Below, piece by piece: positions 27,091 through 36,183 of a stretch of 64,000 bases of DNA. A program made the position numbers and the translations under genes. Under the pieces are notes generated by a model that made no database searches, had not been told where the DNA came from, and saw only the letters and a program-made list of their open reading frames with translations. Where the stretch lies: assembly GCF_001435845.1 (NCBI RefSeq), contig NZ_CM003596.1, positions 1,364,001-1,428,000 of the forward strand, written 5' to 3'. The first letter of the stretch is position 1. Each line of letters begins with the position of its first letter. This DNA comes from Psychrobacter sp. P11G3. GTDB lineage: Bacteria; Pseudomonadota; Gammaproteobacteria; Pseudomonadales; Moraxellaceae.

Positions 27091-28113
27091 TTAATTGCTG
27101 CCTTTAAACTGTATGGTAAAAGTCGGGTATTTGGGGTCATCAGCATCAATCGGGAGGCTGCCAGTATTGAGTACCGCTTGTCTTGCCGCTTCGTTGACAG
27201 TGCTATCAGGTCCAGAGGCAGTCACATTGATCACATCGCCATTTGCATTGACAGTGATGGTCAGGGTGGCACGTTGAGTAGAGCCTCGCGCAGCAGTAGG
27301 CGGCGTATAGTTGCGCTTGATTAAATTGATGATTTCGCTGTTGCTAGCACCGCGACTGCCATTGGATGCAGAACGACTACTGCCCTTGGACGTACTAGAG
27401 GTTGACGTATCACCAGACATAGTAGACTGCCCATCTGATAGGCTAAAGGTTTTCCCTGCATTGCCAGAGCCAGCAGTATCAATCTCAATATTGCGATCGC
27501 TAGCAGTGGGACGTTTTATCTTTGGTGGATTGTTTTGCTTTTGACGAAACTCTCCCAGTCTCTTTTGTTCTTCTATGAGCTGATCACGTTTGCTTTGATC
27601 AACTTGGTCAAGCTCTTCCATGGCGGATTCATCTAATTGTGCTGCCCACTCAGCCATTTTGCGCTCATATTCTTGATTTTGTTCAAGCAGACGTTGTTGA
27701 TGGTCTTCGCTCATCAGTATGGGTTGACCAGCTGGCTCCTCAGATCGTGTAAATACAGGCACGCGCTGAGAGCTTGACTGACTTGGATTTTGCGCACTAA
27801 CGCTACTGCCAGACACTTCTGGTTGAGCACTACTGGACGAGTCGCTAGTGCTACTATCCATCTGCATCGCACTGGCTGCTGCACGGTTGGCCAATATTTG
27901 TCCTTGCATTTCAGCAAGCTGCTCAGGAGATACCATGACTGTTTCGATACTACCAGCAGTCACAACTTCAGTGGTTTGATAGTTGTAAACCAGTATGCCG
28001 ATAACAAGGCCATGCGCCAGCAAGCTTAGCAACGTTGGCAGTGTTAGCCCGTTGCTTTCTGGTTCGGTAGGTACATAGACGGCAGGAGCATTATGCATGG
28101 TAAGGATACTCAT
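27091..28113 (-). CDS. tolA: Tol-Pal system protein TolA
   Basis: TolA spans the periplasm, using proton-motive force from TolQR to pull on TolB and Pal. The 340-residue protein has one transmembrane helix near residues 25-45 (LPTLLSLLAHGLVIGILVY). A Ser/Gln-rich stretch and a charged coiled region (LLEQNQEYERKMAEWAAQLD, RDQLIEEQKRLGEFRQKQNN) follow. The C-terminal TonB/TolA-like domain contains RNYTPPTAARGSTQRATLTI and AARQAVLNTGSLPI. The Ala/Lys repeats of E. coli TolA are replaced by Ser/Gln-rich sequence. The start could also be Met6. Downstream gap to tolB is 136 bp. Confidence 0.9.
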   Translation of the reverse strand: MSILTMHNAPAVYVPTEPESNGLTLPTLLSLLAHGLVIGILVYNYQTTEVVTAGSIETVMVSPEQLAEMQGQILANRAAASAMQMDSSTSDSSSSAQPEVSGSSVSAQNPSQSSSQRVPVFTRSEEPAGQPILMSEDHQQRLLEQNQEYERKMAEWAAQLDESAMEELDQVDQSKRDQLIEEQKRLGEFRQKQNNPPKIKRPTASDRNIEIDTAGSGNAGKTFSLSDGQSTMSGDTSTSSTSKGSSRSASNGSRGASNSEIINLIKRNYTPPTAARGSTQRATLTITVNANGDVINVTASGPDSTVNEAARQAVLNTGSLPIDADDPKYPTFTIQFKGSN

Positions 28114-28186
28114 GAACGTGATTTGTCAGATTGATTACTAGGATTGGCTATTATGATATAAGACATTTACTAAAGGACGCTTATCA

Positions 28187-28645
28187 CTATAAAGAAGGCG
28201 TAGGTAGTGGTGCGCCAGTCAATAATCCAACTTTTTCGATACCTGCTTGTTGCAAAGTCGCCATGAGCGTCATGATGGCACCGTACTGATTGTTTTGATC
28301 AGCATTGATCATCACCTGTACTGGCTCAGCATTACTATTATCGTTCTGAGACTGCAGGTTAGATAATGTATTAATCAGCTCAGGCTCACTTACAGGCACG
28401 TCGACATTGCTTTCATAACTGATAAAAATATCACCTTTATCAGTCAAAGAAACAATCACAGGTAGTTGGCTTTGACTCATAGTATTGGTCTGCTCTTTTG
28501 GCAGATCAACATCGACACCTGTAATCAGCATCGGGGCTGTCACCATAAATATCACCAGTAGCACTAGCATGACGTCAATGTAAGGTACGACGTTCATTTC
28601 TGCATTAAGGGCTTTTTTCTCACGGCCGTAGGGGTTTGGTTTCAT
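28187..28645 (-). CDS. tolR: Tol-Pal system protein TolR
   Basis: TolR, with TolQ, forms the proton channel motor that drives TolA. The 152-residue protein has one transmembrane helix (VVPYIDVMLVLLVIFMVTAP) carrying the conserved proton-pathway Asp. A periplasmic ExbD-type domain follows (VDVDLPKEQTNT, VIVSLTDKGDIFIS, VMINADQNNQYGAIMTLMATLQQAGIEKVGLL). Its start overlaps the tolQ stop by 4 bp (ATGA), so translation is coupled. Confidence 0.95.
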   Translation of the reverse strand: MKPNPYGREKKALNAEMNVVPYIDVMLVLLVIFMVTAPMLITGVDVDLPKEQTNTMSQSQLPVIVSLTDKGDIFISYESNVDVPVSEPELINTLSNLQSQNDNSNAEPVQVMINADQNNQYGAIMTLMATLQQAGIEKVGLLTGAPLPTPSL

Positions 28646-29364
28646 AGCCCTGTCACCTGACCTGCATTAACTTGGGTTTCTTTACTAATAGGCGCTTGTA
28701 CGCTGGTCTCACGCTGTAGCATGCCTGTCATCTCATCACAAAATAAGGCACGCGAGTCATATAGTCGGCTCGATTTTGCTGTGAAGTGGTTGTATGCCAA
28801 TACCGCAGGGATAGCGGCAAACAAACCCATGGCTGTGGCAATCAGTGCTTCGGCGATACCGGGAGCGACAGAGGCGAGGGTAGCTTGCTCAGTTTGAGAC
28901 AGTCCCAAAAAGGCATTCATGATGCCCCATACTGTACCAAACAGTCCGATGTACGGAGCAACGGAGCCAATGCTGGCTAGCGTCGTCAGTCCTGACTCGA
29001 GCAATTGCTGCTGACGACCTAAGCCCACGCGTAGCTTGCGTTCAACACCATCGATAATATCGTCTTTAGGTTGACGCTTTTTATGCATTCTTAGGTATTC
29101 TGAAAAGCCCACATAAAAAATCTGCTCTAGCCCCTGACGATCAGGAGAACCCTGAATGCCTTGATATAGTTTGGCCAAGTCTTCGCCTGACCAAAACCAA
29201 GTCTCAAATTGTTGATCAAAATTTTTGGCTGTACCAAGTCGCGCACTCATGCGAAAGATAATAACCCAACTGAGTAAAGAGGCTAATAACAATAGTGCCA
29301 TCACAATCTGCACCAATAGACTGGCTTGGGTAATAAGATCGACAATATTTAATGATTCAGGCAT
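28642..29364 (-). CDS. tolQ: Tol-Pal system protein TolQ
   Basis: TolQ is the pentameric stator-like membrane protein of the Tol motor. The 240-residue sequence has an N-terminal helix (LVQIVMALLLLASLLSWVIIF), a cytoplasmic domain and two further helices. TLASIGSVAPYIGLFGTVWGIMNAF and SVAPGIAEALIATAMGLFAAIPAVLAYN are the strongly conserved MotA/TolQ/ExbB segments. First gene of the block; ybgC, which often precedes tolQ, is absent. Confidence 0.96.
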   Translation of the reverse strand: MPESLNIVDLITQASLLVQIVMALLLLASLLSWVIIFRMSARLGTAKNFDQQFETWFWSGEDLAKLYQGIQGSPDRQGLEQIFYVGFSEYLRMHKKRQPKDDIIDGVERKLRVGLGRQQQLLESGLTTLASIGSVAPYIGLFGTVWGIMNAFLGLSQTEQATLASVAPGIAEALIATAMGLFAAIPAVLAYNHFTAKSSRLYDSRALFCDEMTGMLQRETSVQAPISKETQVNAGQVTGL

Positions 29365-29991
29365 GTAATGGACTCACGAATAATTGATAACAGCTGGCTG
29401 GAATAGTGATATCCGAACCAGACAACCCCTAAACAAACACTATTTACTCTTTATTATTTAATACGCAGCACGTTTCTTCACTAAAATTTGTAACTGTGCT
29501 TAGAAAAATGCTGCAACAGTAAGTATCGCGATTTAGGTATCGGTATAATAACCCCCTAGTTTACTTCTAAATGAGAGAAAGGTCATTATTAATGTGTTAA
29601 ACGACTATTTGGTTAGGCTGCTACTGATTCATTCAATAGCTAGTTGGATAACATGAATAATGACATAGCAAACACTTATCACCTAAAACTCATGACTCAA
29701 ACCGAATATTACCTTAATAACGAATAGAAAGTCGTTTTTCAAATAGCATAGGGCAACATGACTATATATAGCTTTTCATGTGGCTTTTCTGACCAATAGT
29801 CTTGAAGTCTCTAAAAATCCTATTTTGTACGAGATAGATATTATCAACGATTGAGTTTGTAAGATAACTGGTCTAATATGTTACGCTTTGTTACTACATT
29901 ATTCTTATTGTGGCATCGTTATTTTTTCGCTGAGGTCATGTTTAATTTTAGGTAATGATGACTTTTTATTAGCCAGTCGGGGGCGACACTT
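29365..29991. other. tolQ-azgA divergent intergenic region
   Basis: 627 bp of AT-rich DNA. A 24-codon frame at 29653 is not convincing as a gene. TGACCAATAGTC at 29790-29801 resembles the purine-island operator with one base missing from the middle. No typical purine riboswitch core was seen. Confidence 0.4.
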
Positions 29992-31287
29992 ATGAATGCA
30001 ATTGAACGCTATTTTGGGATTAATGGTGAAAATACCACGATCAAAACAGAAATCATCGCTGGTATAACCACGTTCTTGACGATGGCCTATATTATCTTTG
30101 TCAACCCTAACGTCTTAGCCGATGCAGGTATGGATAAAGGGGCTGTATTTGTAGCGACCTGTATAGCAGCAGCAGTAGGTTGTTTCATCATGGGTATCTA
30201 CGCCCGACTACCAGTTGCGCTGGCACCAGGTATGGGGCTTAATGCTTTCTTTACCTATGGTGTGGTGCTTGGTATGGGCTACGCGTGGCAGACAGCGCTA
30301 GGTGCGGTGTTCTTGTCTGGTTGTATCTTTGTACTATTGAGTCTATTTAAGATTCGTGAAGCAATTATTAATGCTATTCCAACGTCTCTTAAAAACGGCG
30401 TAGTCGCTGGTATTGGTGCGTTCTTGGCGTTTATTGCATTGCAAAGCGCAGGCATCATCGTCAATCATGATGCAACCTTAGTTGGCCTTGGTGACATGAC
30501 ATCATTCGGTCCTGTCATGGCTTCATTAGGTTTTGTTGTTATCATTGGCCTGTCTTATAAGAAAGTCCCAGGTGCGGTAACCATTGGTATTTTATTGGTT
30601 GCGTTGATTAGTTTACTGATGGGCTATACACAGTTCACAGGCATCATCTCTTCACCGCCTTCTATTGCACCGACACTGATGCAGTTAGACATTGCTGGTG
30701 CATTTGATGTGGGCATGATCAGTGTTATCTTTGCTTTCTTATTTGTCGATTTGTTTGATACTGCTGGTACTTTGATTGCTACCACTAGTCAAGCAAAACT
30801 AACGGACAAAGATGGCAATATCCCGAACATGGGCAAAGCACTACTCGCTGATTCAACAGCGACAGTAGCGGGTTCTTTATTGGGTACTTCATCGACGACC
30901 AGTTATATCGAAAGTATCTCTGGTATCGCCTCAGGTGGCCGTACAGGCTTAATGGCTGTTACGGTAGGTGTGCTATTCCTGTTCAGTATCTTCTTCTCGC
31001 CATTAGCAGGTATGATTCCAGCTTATGCAACGGCTGGCGCTATCTTTTATGTAGCCGTGCTTATGATGGGTACCCTAAAGGATATTAACTGGAGCGACTT
31101 AACAGAAGCAGCACCAGTGGTCGTGGTATTGCTATTCACACCGCTTACATACTCTATCGCTGACGGTATCGCACTTGGTTTTATTACCTTTACAGCTGTA
31201 AAAGCAATTGCAGGCAAGTTTGCGGATATCAGTATCGCTGTCTGGATTTTGACTGCTATATTGTTGTTCAAAATTATCTTCCTATAA
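29992..31287 (+). CDS. AzgA-like adenine/guanine/hypoxanthine permease (NCS2 family)
   Basis: A 431-residue polytopic carrier of the AzgA/GhxP branch, which imports adenine, guanine and hypoxanthine by proton symport. Signatures: IERYFGINGENTTIKTEIIA and GITTFLTMAYIIFVNPNVL at the start, LPVALAPGMGLNAFFTYG, IFAFLFVDLFDTAGTLIA (conserved Asp/Glu region) and LGTSSTTSYIESISGIASGGRTGL. About 13 hydrophobic segments. GGGGGCGAC precedes ATG 29992. It stands alone with its own terminator, 4.6 kb from the other purine permease. It would supply guanine to GuaD. Confidence 0.9.
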   Translation: MNAIERYFGINGENTTIKTEIIAGITTFLTMAYIIFVNPNVLADAGMDKGAVFVATCIAAAVGCFIMGIYARLPVALAPGMGLNAFFTYGVVLGMGYAWQTALGAVFLSGCIFVLLSLFKIREAIINAIPTSLKNGVVAGIGAFLAFIALQSAGIIVNHDATLVGLGDMTSFGPVMASLGFVVIIGLSYKKVPGAVTIGILLVALISLLMGYTQFTGIISSPPSIAPTLMQLDIAGAFDVGMISVIFAFLFVDLFDTAGTLIATTSQAKLTDKDGNIPNMGKALLADSTATVAGSLLGTSSTTSYIESISGIASGGRTGLMAVTVGVLFLFSIFFSPLAGMIPAYATAGAIFYVAVLMMGTLKDINWSDLTEAAPVVVVLLFTPLTYSIADGIALGFITFTAVKAIAGKFADISIAVWILTAILLFKIIFL

Positions 31288-31326
31288 TGCAAAGTGTAGC
31301 AAGACATTAATAGCGTCTTAATCAAG

Positions 31327-31365
31327 AAACCCTCCTTATCAGCTGATGATAAGGAGGGTTTTTTT
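31327..31365 (+). terminator. terminator after the AzgA-like permease
   Basis: CCCTCCTTATCA-GCTGA-TGATAAGGAGGG followed by seven T residues. Confidence 0.93.
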
Positions 31366-32024
31366 GTCAGCATTATAAGCCTATCGTCTTAATTTGAGTT
31401 CGGTATTTTGGGGGTTAATGTTTAGTATTTCTGATACCAGTATTAAGTAGGGTGATGCCAAACTATGGGCAATAGTAAACAAAAAAACGTAACCAAAGCG
31501 TCATGGCCAATAAAGTGCTTGTAAGTTATTGTTATTTAGATATATATTAATTTATGAAAATAATAAATTTCGTTAGTTTGAAAAAAAATTTCGTGATATT
31601 ATAGCCGAGTTAAGCGCATCACCTCAATCAACGCCGTAGAGGTTTTTCTTACAGTGAATTAGCATCACCAAAGATGACAGATTTGTGATTATTAGAGCGA
31701 TTTTTCGGTTCAATAAGGCGATATTTGGTCATCACACTCCTTTCACTACTAACAAGAAGAAGGCACTAATGCCGCTTAGCTTTTCGTTGTTGCCTTTGTA
31801 TTGTTAACGTAGCCCGTTTAACAGTCGAACGACCTACTTAACCGTCTCCAGCCTATGCTGGATTTTTAGTTTTGTGATGGCGCCGTTTGGTCTTTTGATT
31901 ATTGCTGTGAATATCCGTCAATAACCCCTATTTTTTGATAGCGGTTATGAGCAGTTATACAGGACGATCAGACTTCCTAAAGCACCATTTATTATGGTTT
32001 TTAAACGATAGTTATGGAGTTATT
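31366..32024 (+). promoter_or_regulatory. putA leader region with terminator-like hairpins
   Basis: About 650 bp upstream of putA without a credible gene. A candidate promoter is TTGAAA (31579-31584), 16 bp, TATAGC (31601-31606). Downstream lie a weak hairpin ACCTC/GAGGT plus T tract (31622-31648), a region with several small complementary blocks (31745-31800) and a clear small terminator shape CCAGC-CTAT-GCTGG followed by ATTTTTAGTTTT (31848-31873). This could be a transcription attenuator for putA or the 3' end of a small RNA of about 260 bases. Confidence 0.4.
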
Positions 32025-35000
32025 ATGAACCCAGTAGACCAGTTTACCCCGCAAGAGCCGATCTTGTTTAATCCTGTTGATATGCTGTCGCCTGAGTATC
32101 TCGCCCAGTCAGCAGAAGCGCTAAATAAGCGTATTTCGCCGCTATATAGCGCCGATGAAGAACGTTGGTTGTCTGAGTTATTGCCACTTGCCAAACCCAG
32201 TATAGAAGAACGCGATGCTGCTGCTGAGCAAACGCGCAAACTGGTCGAGCACGTACGTAATGATGGTAAAGCCGTCAAGATGGTTGACTCATTATTGCTT
32301 GAGTATAGCCTTGATACTCAAGAAGGTATCTTGCTAATGAGCTTGGCAGAAGCCTTGATTCGTGTACCAGACAACTATACGGCTGATGCATTGATTCATG
32401 ACAAAATGAGTGTGGCTGACTGGAAAAAGCACATTAAAAATGACAATGGCTTTATGGTCAATGCCTCTACTTGGGGCATGATGATGACTGGTCGCGTTGT
32501 CAGTATTGACAGCAGCACCACTGCATCAGGTTTCTTGGATCGCATGACTAAGAAGATGGGTGAACCTGTCATTCGTAGTGCGATGCAAAAAGCCATGCGT
32601 ATCATGGGTCATCAGTTTGTATTGGGCGAAACCATTGAAGACGCCAATAAAAACAGCCAGCCATATCGTAATAGAGGCTATACCTATTCATTTGATATGT
32701 TAGGTGAAGCGGCCATCACGCATAAAGATGCGGAAAAATACTTCAACGACTATCTACATGCGATCAGAGCTACGGCGAACGTAAAAGTCAAAGAAGGCAT
32801 GCCAAAGCCGTCAGTGTCTATCAAATTATCAGCACTGCATCCTCGCTATGAAGCCACGCAAGAAGCACAAGTAATGGGCTTATTGCGTCAGCGTTGCCTG
32901 CTATTGATTGAAGCGGCACGTGAAGTCAATGTCGATATCAGTATTGATGCTGAAGAAGCAGATCGCCTCGAGATTTCTCTAAAACTGTTTGAGTCTTTGT
33001 ACCGTGATAATTTAACGGCGGACTGGGATGGTTTAGGTATCGTTGTACAAGGGTACTCTAAACGTGCTATCGCTGTATTAGCATGGCTTGCTCGTTTGTC
33101 TACTGAAGTCGGTGATCGTATACCCGTACGTCTAGTAAAAGGCGCTTACTGGGATACTGAGATCAAACTTGCTCAGCAAAAAGGTCTATCAGGCTATCCA
33201 GTTTGGACACGTAAAGAAGGTACGGATACTGCATACCTTGCTTGTGCGCGCTTCTTATTGTCAGACCATCTGCGCGGACTAATCTGGCCACAGTTTGCGA
33301 CACATAATGCGCATACACTGTCATCAATCATGACCATGAGTGCACATAGAGACTTTGAATTCCAACGTCTACACGGCATGGGCGATGCGCTTTATGATCA
33401 TATTTTGCAAGCTTATGAGATTCCTGTACGTATCTATGCGCCAGTAGGTGCACATAAAGACTTGCTACCGTACTTGGTACGTCGCTTGCTAGAAAACGGT
33501 GCCAACAGCTCGTTTGTTCATCAGTTGCTAGATAAGTCTTACCCAATCGAAAAGCTAACAGTGCATCCATATGACAAGCTGCTTGGTAATGCAACATTGC
33601 ACAATCCAGACATCCCGTTACCGTTAGAGATTTACGGTGAACGTCGTGCAAGTTTTGGCCCTAATATCTTTGTAGAGTCACAATGGTTACCGTTCAAATC
33701 AGCTATTGATAGCCATCTGCATAAGACATGGTCAGCAACCTCTATCATTAATGGTAAAGCGGTTGATACCTATGAAGTAGATGGTCAAACGAATCAGCTT
33801 GATAAGCAGACTGTACTTGCGCCTTGGAATCATGAAGTTAGTGCTGGTGAAGTAACTTATGCCAACGCTGAAGTGGCTCGCCAAGCGATTGACGTTGCTG
33901 TTGCTGGTCAAGAGGTATGGAAAAATGTACCAGCTGCTAAGCGTGCTGAGATATTACGTAAGATTGCTGAGCTATACGAAGAAAACTACGCTGAACTAAT
34001 GGCACTATGCCAAGTTGAAGCGGGCAAAACCATGCAAGATGGCATCGATGAAATCAAAGAAGCCGTTGATTTCTGTCGTTTCTATGCTGACGAAGCAGAG
34101 CGTCTAGATGATGTCGTACATGAGTTCACAGACTTGGCTGGTAAGCAGTCTCGTCAAGTATATAAAGCACGTGGCACTTTCGTTTGTATCAGTCCATGGA
34201 ACTTCCCATTGGCTATCTATACGGGACAGATTGTAGCTGCACTTGCTGCAGGTAACACCGTAGTAGCGAAACCTGCTGAACAAACCAGTTTGGTAGCTCA
34301 CTTTGGTGCCCAGTTGATGTATCAAGCGGGTATACCAGCCGAAGCATTGCAATTGGTCATTGGTGCAGGCGACGTAGGTGGTGCTTTGACGGCTGCTGAT
34401 AATATCGCAGGGGTGATATTTACAGGCTCTACTCAAACAGCCCAACGTATCAACCAAAGCTTAAATGACCATGCACAAACCAGTGGCGAATTGCCTGTCT
34501 TTATCGCTGAGACTGGCGGTCAAAATGCGATGATCGTTGACTCAACGGCACTGCCAGAGCAAGTCGTTAGAGATGCGGTACTATCAGCATTTGGTTCAGC
34601 AGGTCAGCGTTGTTCAGCTTGTCGCATATTGTGTGTACAAGAAGAGATGGCGGATGATTTGATCGAGCTCTTGCAAGGTAATATGGCTGAGCTGTCTGTA
34701 GGTAATCCTCTATATGCTGCCACAGATGTAGGTCCAGTGATTGATGCGGATGCTAAGCATGGTTTAGAGGCGCACATCGAACGTATGAGTGCTGAGCCGA
34801 CTGCTACCATTTTGGCACAGACGCCAATGAGCTCAAGCTCAGTCGTCAGTCAAGAGAAGTCTACTTTTGTACTACCAACAGCGATCGAAGTGAAAAGCAT
34901 TGATGTGATCGGTGGTGAGCACTTTGGTCCAATTCTACACGTACTGCGTTATCAAGCGCGTGATTTGAATAAGCTGATTGATGCCATCAACAACACAGGC

Positions 35001-35288
35001 TTTGGTTTGACGTTAGGTATCCATAGCCGTATCGAAAATACTGTTGAGCACATTGAGCGCCGCGCATTTGTCGGTAACACTTACATCAACCGTAACCAAA
35101 TCGGCGCGGTCGTAAACGTACAGCCATTTGGTGGTTGTGGTCTATCAGGTACTGGTCCTAAAGCTGGTGGCCCGCACTATGTCGCGCGTCTCATGCAACT
35201 TAGCTCAGAAGCAGTCAACGCTGAACAGTCAGCTGCTCATATGACAGCGACCGAAACCCAAACTACCACTCAAACAGAACTCGCATAA
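32025..35288 (+). CDS. putA: bifunctional proline dehydrogenase / L-glutamate gamma-semialdehyde dehydrogenase (split, lacks the C-terminal domain)
   Basis: PutA oxidises proline to P5C with FAD, then glutamate semialdehyde to glutamate with NAD+. From ATG 32025 (GGAG upstream) it is 1087 residues. Proline dehydrogenase motifs: SIKLSALHPRYE, DISIDAEEADRLE, IVVQGYSKRA, RLVKGAYWDTEIKLAQ. Aldehyde dehydrogenase motifs: CISPWNFPLAIYTGQI, FTGSTQTAQRIN, Glu in AETGGQNAMIV, catalytic Cys near 863 in GQRCSACR. No N-terminal ribbon-helix-helix DNA-binding domain is visible, so it should not autoregulate as E. coli PutA does. It stops in a Thr-rich stretch, and the usual C-terminal domain of long PutAs is encoded by the next gene. 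Confidence 0.96.
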   Translation: MNPVDQFTPQEPILFNPVDMLSPEYLAQSAEALNKRISPLYSADEERWLSELLPLAKPSIEERDAAAEQTRKLVEHVRNDGKAVKMVDSLLLEYSLDTQEGILLMSLAEALIRVPDNYTADALIHDKMSVADWKKHIKNDNGFMVNASTWGMMMTGRVVSIDSSTTASGFLDRMTKKMGEPVIRSAMQKAMRIMGHQFVLGETIEDANKNSQPYRNRGYTYSFDMLGEAAITHKDAEKYFNDYLHAIRATANVKVKEGMPKPSVSIKLSALHPRYEATQEAQVMGLLRQRCLLLIEAAREVNVDISIDAEEADRLEISLKLFESLYRDNLTADWDGLGIVVQGYSKRAIAVLAWLARLSTEVGDRIPVRLVKGAYWDTEIKLAQQKGLSGYPVWTRKEGTDTAYLACARFLLSDHLRGLIWPQFATHNAHTLSSIMTMSAHRDFEFQRLHGMGDALYDHILQAYEIPVRIYAPVGAHKDLLPYLVRRLLENGANSSFVHQLLDKSYPIEKLTVHPYDKLLGNATLHNPDIPLPLEIYGERRASFGPNIFVESQWLPFKSAIDSHLHKTWSATSIINGKAVDTYEVDGQTNQLDKQTVLAPWNHEVSAGEVTYANAEVARQAIDVAVAGQEVWKNVPAAKRAEILRKIAELYEENYAELMALCQVEAGKTMQDGIDEIKEAVDFCRFYADEAERLDDVVHEFTDLAGKQSRQVYKARGTFVCISPWNFPLAIYTGQIVAALAAGNTVVAKPAEQTSLVAHFGAQLMYQAGIPAEALQLVIGAGDVGGALTAADNIAGVIFTGSTQTAQRINQSLNDHAQTSGELPVFIAETGGQNAMIVDSTALPEQVVRDAVLSAFGSAGQRCSACRILCVQEEMADDLIELLQGNMAELSVGNPLYAATDVGPVIDADAKHGLEAHIERMSAEPTATILAQTPMSSSSVVSQEKSTFVLPTAIEVKSIDVIGGEHFGPILHVLRYQARDLNKLIDAINNTGFGLTLGIHSRIENTVEHIERRAFVGNTYINRNQIGAVVNVQPFGGCGLSGTGPKAGGPHYVARLMQLSSEAVNAEQSAAHMTATETQTTTQTELA

Positions 35289-35299
35289 GGAGTAGCAAC

Positions 35300-35992
35300 A
35301 TGGCGACTGAATTCAAAAAAAATCATGCCCAGGTTTGTGAATCTTGGCGATTACTCGGCGCAGTCAATCGCGCAACGTATCTACAAGCAGCCATTCCAAA
35401 ACTGGCATTGCTCACTGGTGATGCCAATAAAGCAAAGCGTTTATTCAACCATTTGTTGAGCGCTGCGCCTAGCTTGGATGAGATGCATCGTATGACAGGG
35501 GCAACAGGCGAGTCCAATGACTTGTATGTGACTGGTCGTGGTAAAACCATGGTTATCGGCGGCGAAACTGCTAGAGCCATGGCAGTATTAGGTCAGCTTA
35601 TCGCGGCACTCCTAACAGGTAATGAAGTTATATTGCATTGCCCAAGCCAAGATGAGATGTGTAATGAAGCTGCTAAGATACTGCACGACACAGGTATCAG
35701 CGAAGATGTATTGAGTGTGGCTAACGATTCGCAAACAGTCACGCTTTTATATATCGATCGTCTAGCACAAGTGGCTGTCTCTGGTAGCCGCAGCGAAGTG
35801 CAAGCCGTCAGTCAAGAGCTTGCCAATACTGACGGTATTTTGACGCAGGTTATTAGTGTTACTGATATGGAAGGCTTGTCAGAAATGCTAACGCCTGACT
35901 ATCTGCATCGCTTTGTCACTGAGCGAGTAAAGACTATCAATACCACAGCAATCGGTGGTAACGCGAGCTTGCTTGAGCTTGGTACAGAGTAG
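35300..35992 (+). CDS. separate PutA C-terminal domain protein
   Basis: A 230-residue protein that aligns by eye with the end of E. coli PutA. TGATGESNDLYVTGRGKTMV corresponds to the PTGERNTYTLLPRE region, AVLGQLIAALLTGNEVI to the middle, and NTTAIGGNASLLELG to the conserved C-terminal motif NTAAAGGNASLMTIG. In long PutAs this domain covers the ALDH active site and the substrate channel. It starts 12 bp after putA, with AAGGAG overlapping the putA stop and spaced 7 from ATG, in a different frame. So it is a genuine second cistron, not readthrough. It presumably assembles with PutA non-covalently. Confidence 0.8.
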   Translation: MATEFKKNHAQVCESWRLLGAVNRATYLQAAIPKLALLTGDANKAKRLFNHLLSAAPSLDEMHRMTGATGESNDLYVTGRGKTMVIGGETARAMAVLGQLIAALLTGNEVILHCPSQDEMCNEAAKILHDTGISEDVLSVANDSQTVTLLYIDRLAQVAVSGSRSEVQAVSQELANTDGILTQVISVTDMEGLSEMLTPDYLHRFVTERVKTINTTAIGGNASLLELGTE

Positions 35993-36105
35993 AATCACTG
36001 CATTAATTACGAATCCGCTTAGCTTTTATATCAACTTTTATAAGGGCTAAGCGGTGTTTGGTAGCGCTATAAATGCCAAACTAGTAACTGCATGAGATAT
36101 ATAAG

Positions 36106-36147
36106 AAAAAACCGCTATCTGAGCAATTATCAGATAGCGGTTTTTTT
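36106..36147. terminator. bidirectional terminator between the PutA C-terminal domain gene and roxA
   Basis: ACCGCTATCTGA-GCAATTA-TCAGATAGCGGT with A and T tracts on either side, between converging genes. Confidence 0.92.
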
Positions 36148-36183
36148 GTTTATGCTGTTTAACTTAAGCCTGATGACAAGATG

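Noticed and set aside
29653..29727. 24-codon frame with GGAT upstream
   Set aside because: Too short and without any lipoprotein, membrane or leader-peptide pattern to support it.
29365..29991. Possible purine riboswitch before the AzgA-like permease
   Set aside because: The conserved junction and loop sequences of the purine aptamer were not found.
35286..35300. Frameshift or sequencing error as the cause of the split putA
   Set aside because: The second frame has its own AAGGAG at a good spacing and a complete start, and the break falls in a low-complexity linker. A real two-cistron arrangement is the simpler reading, though resequencing would settle it.
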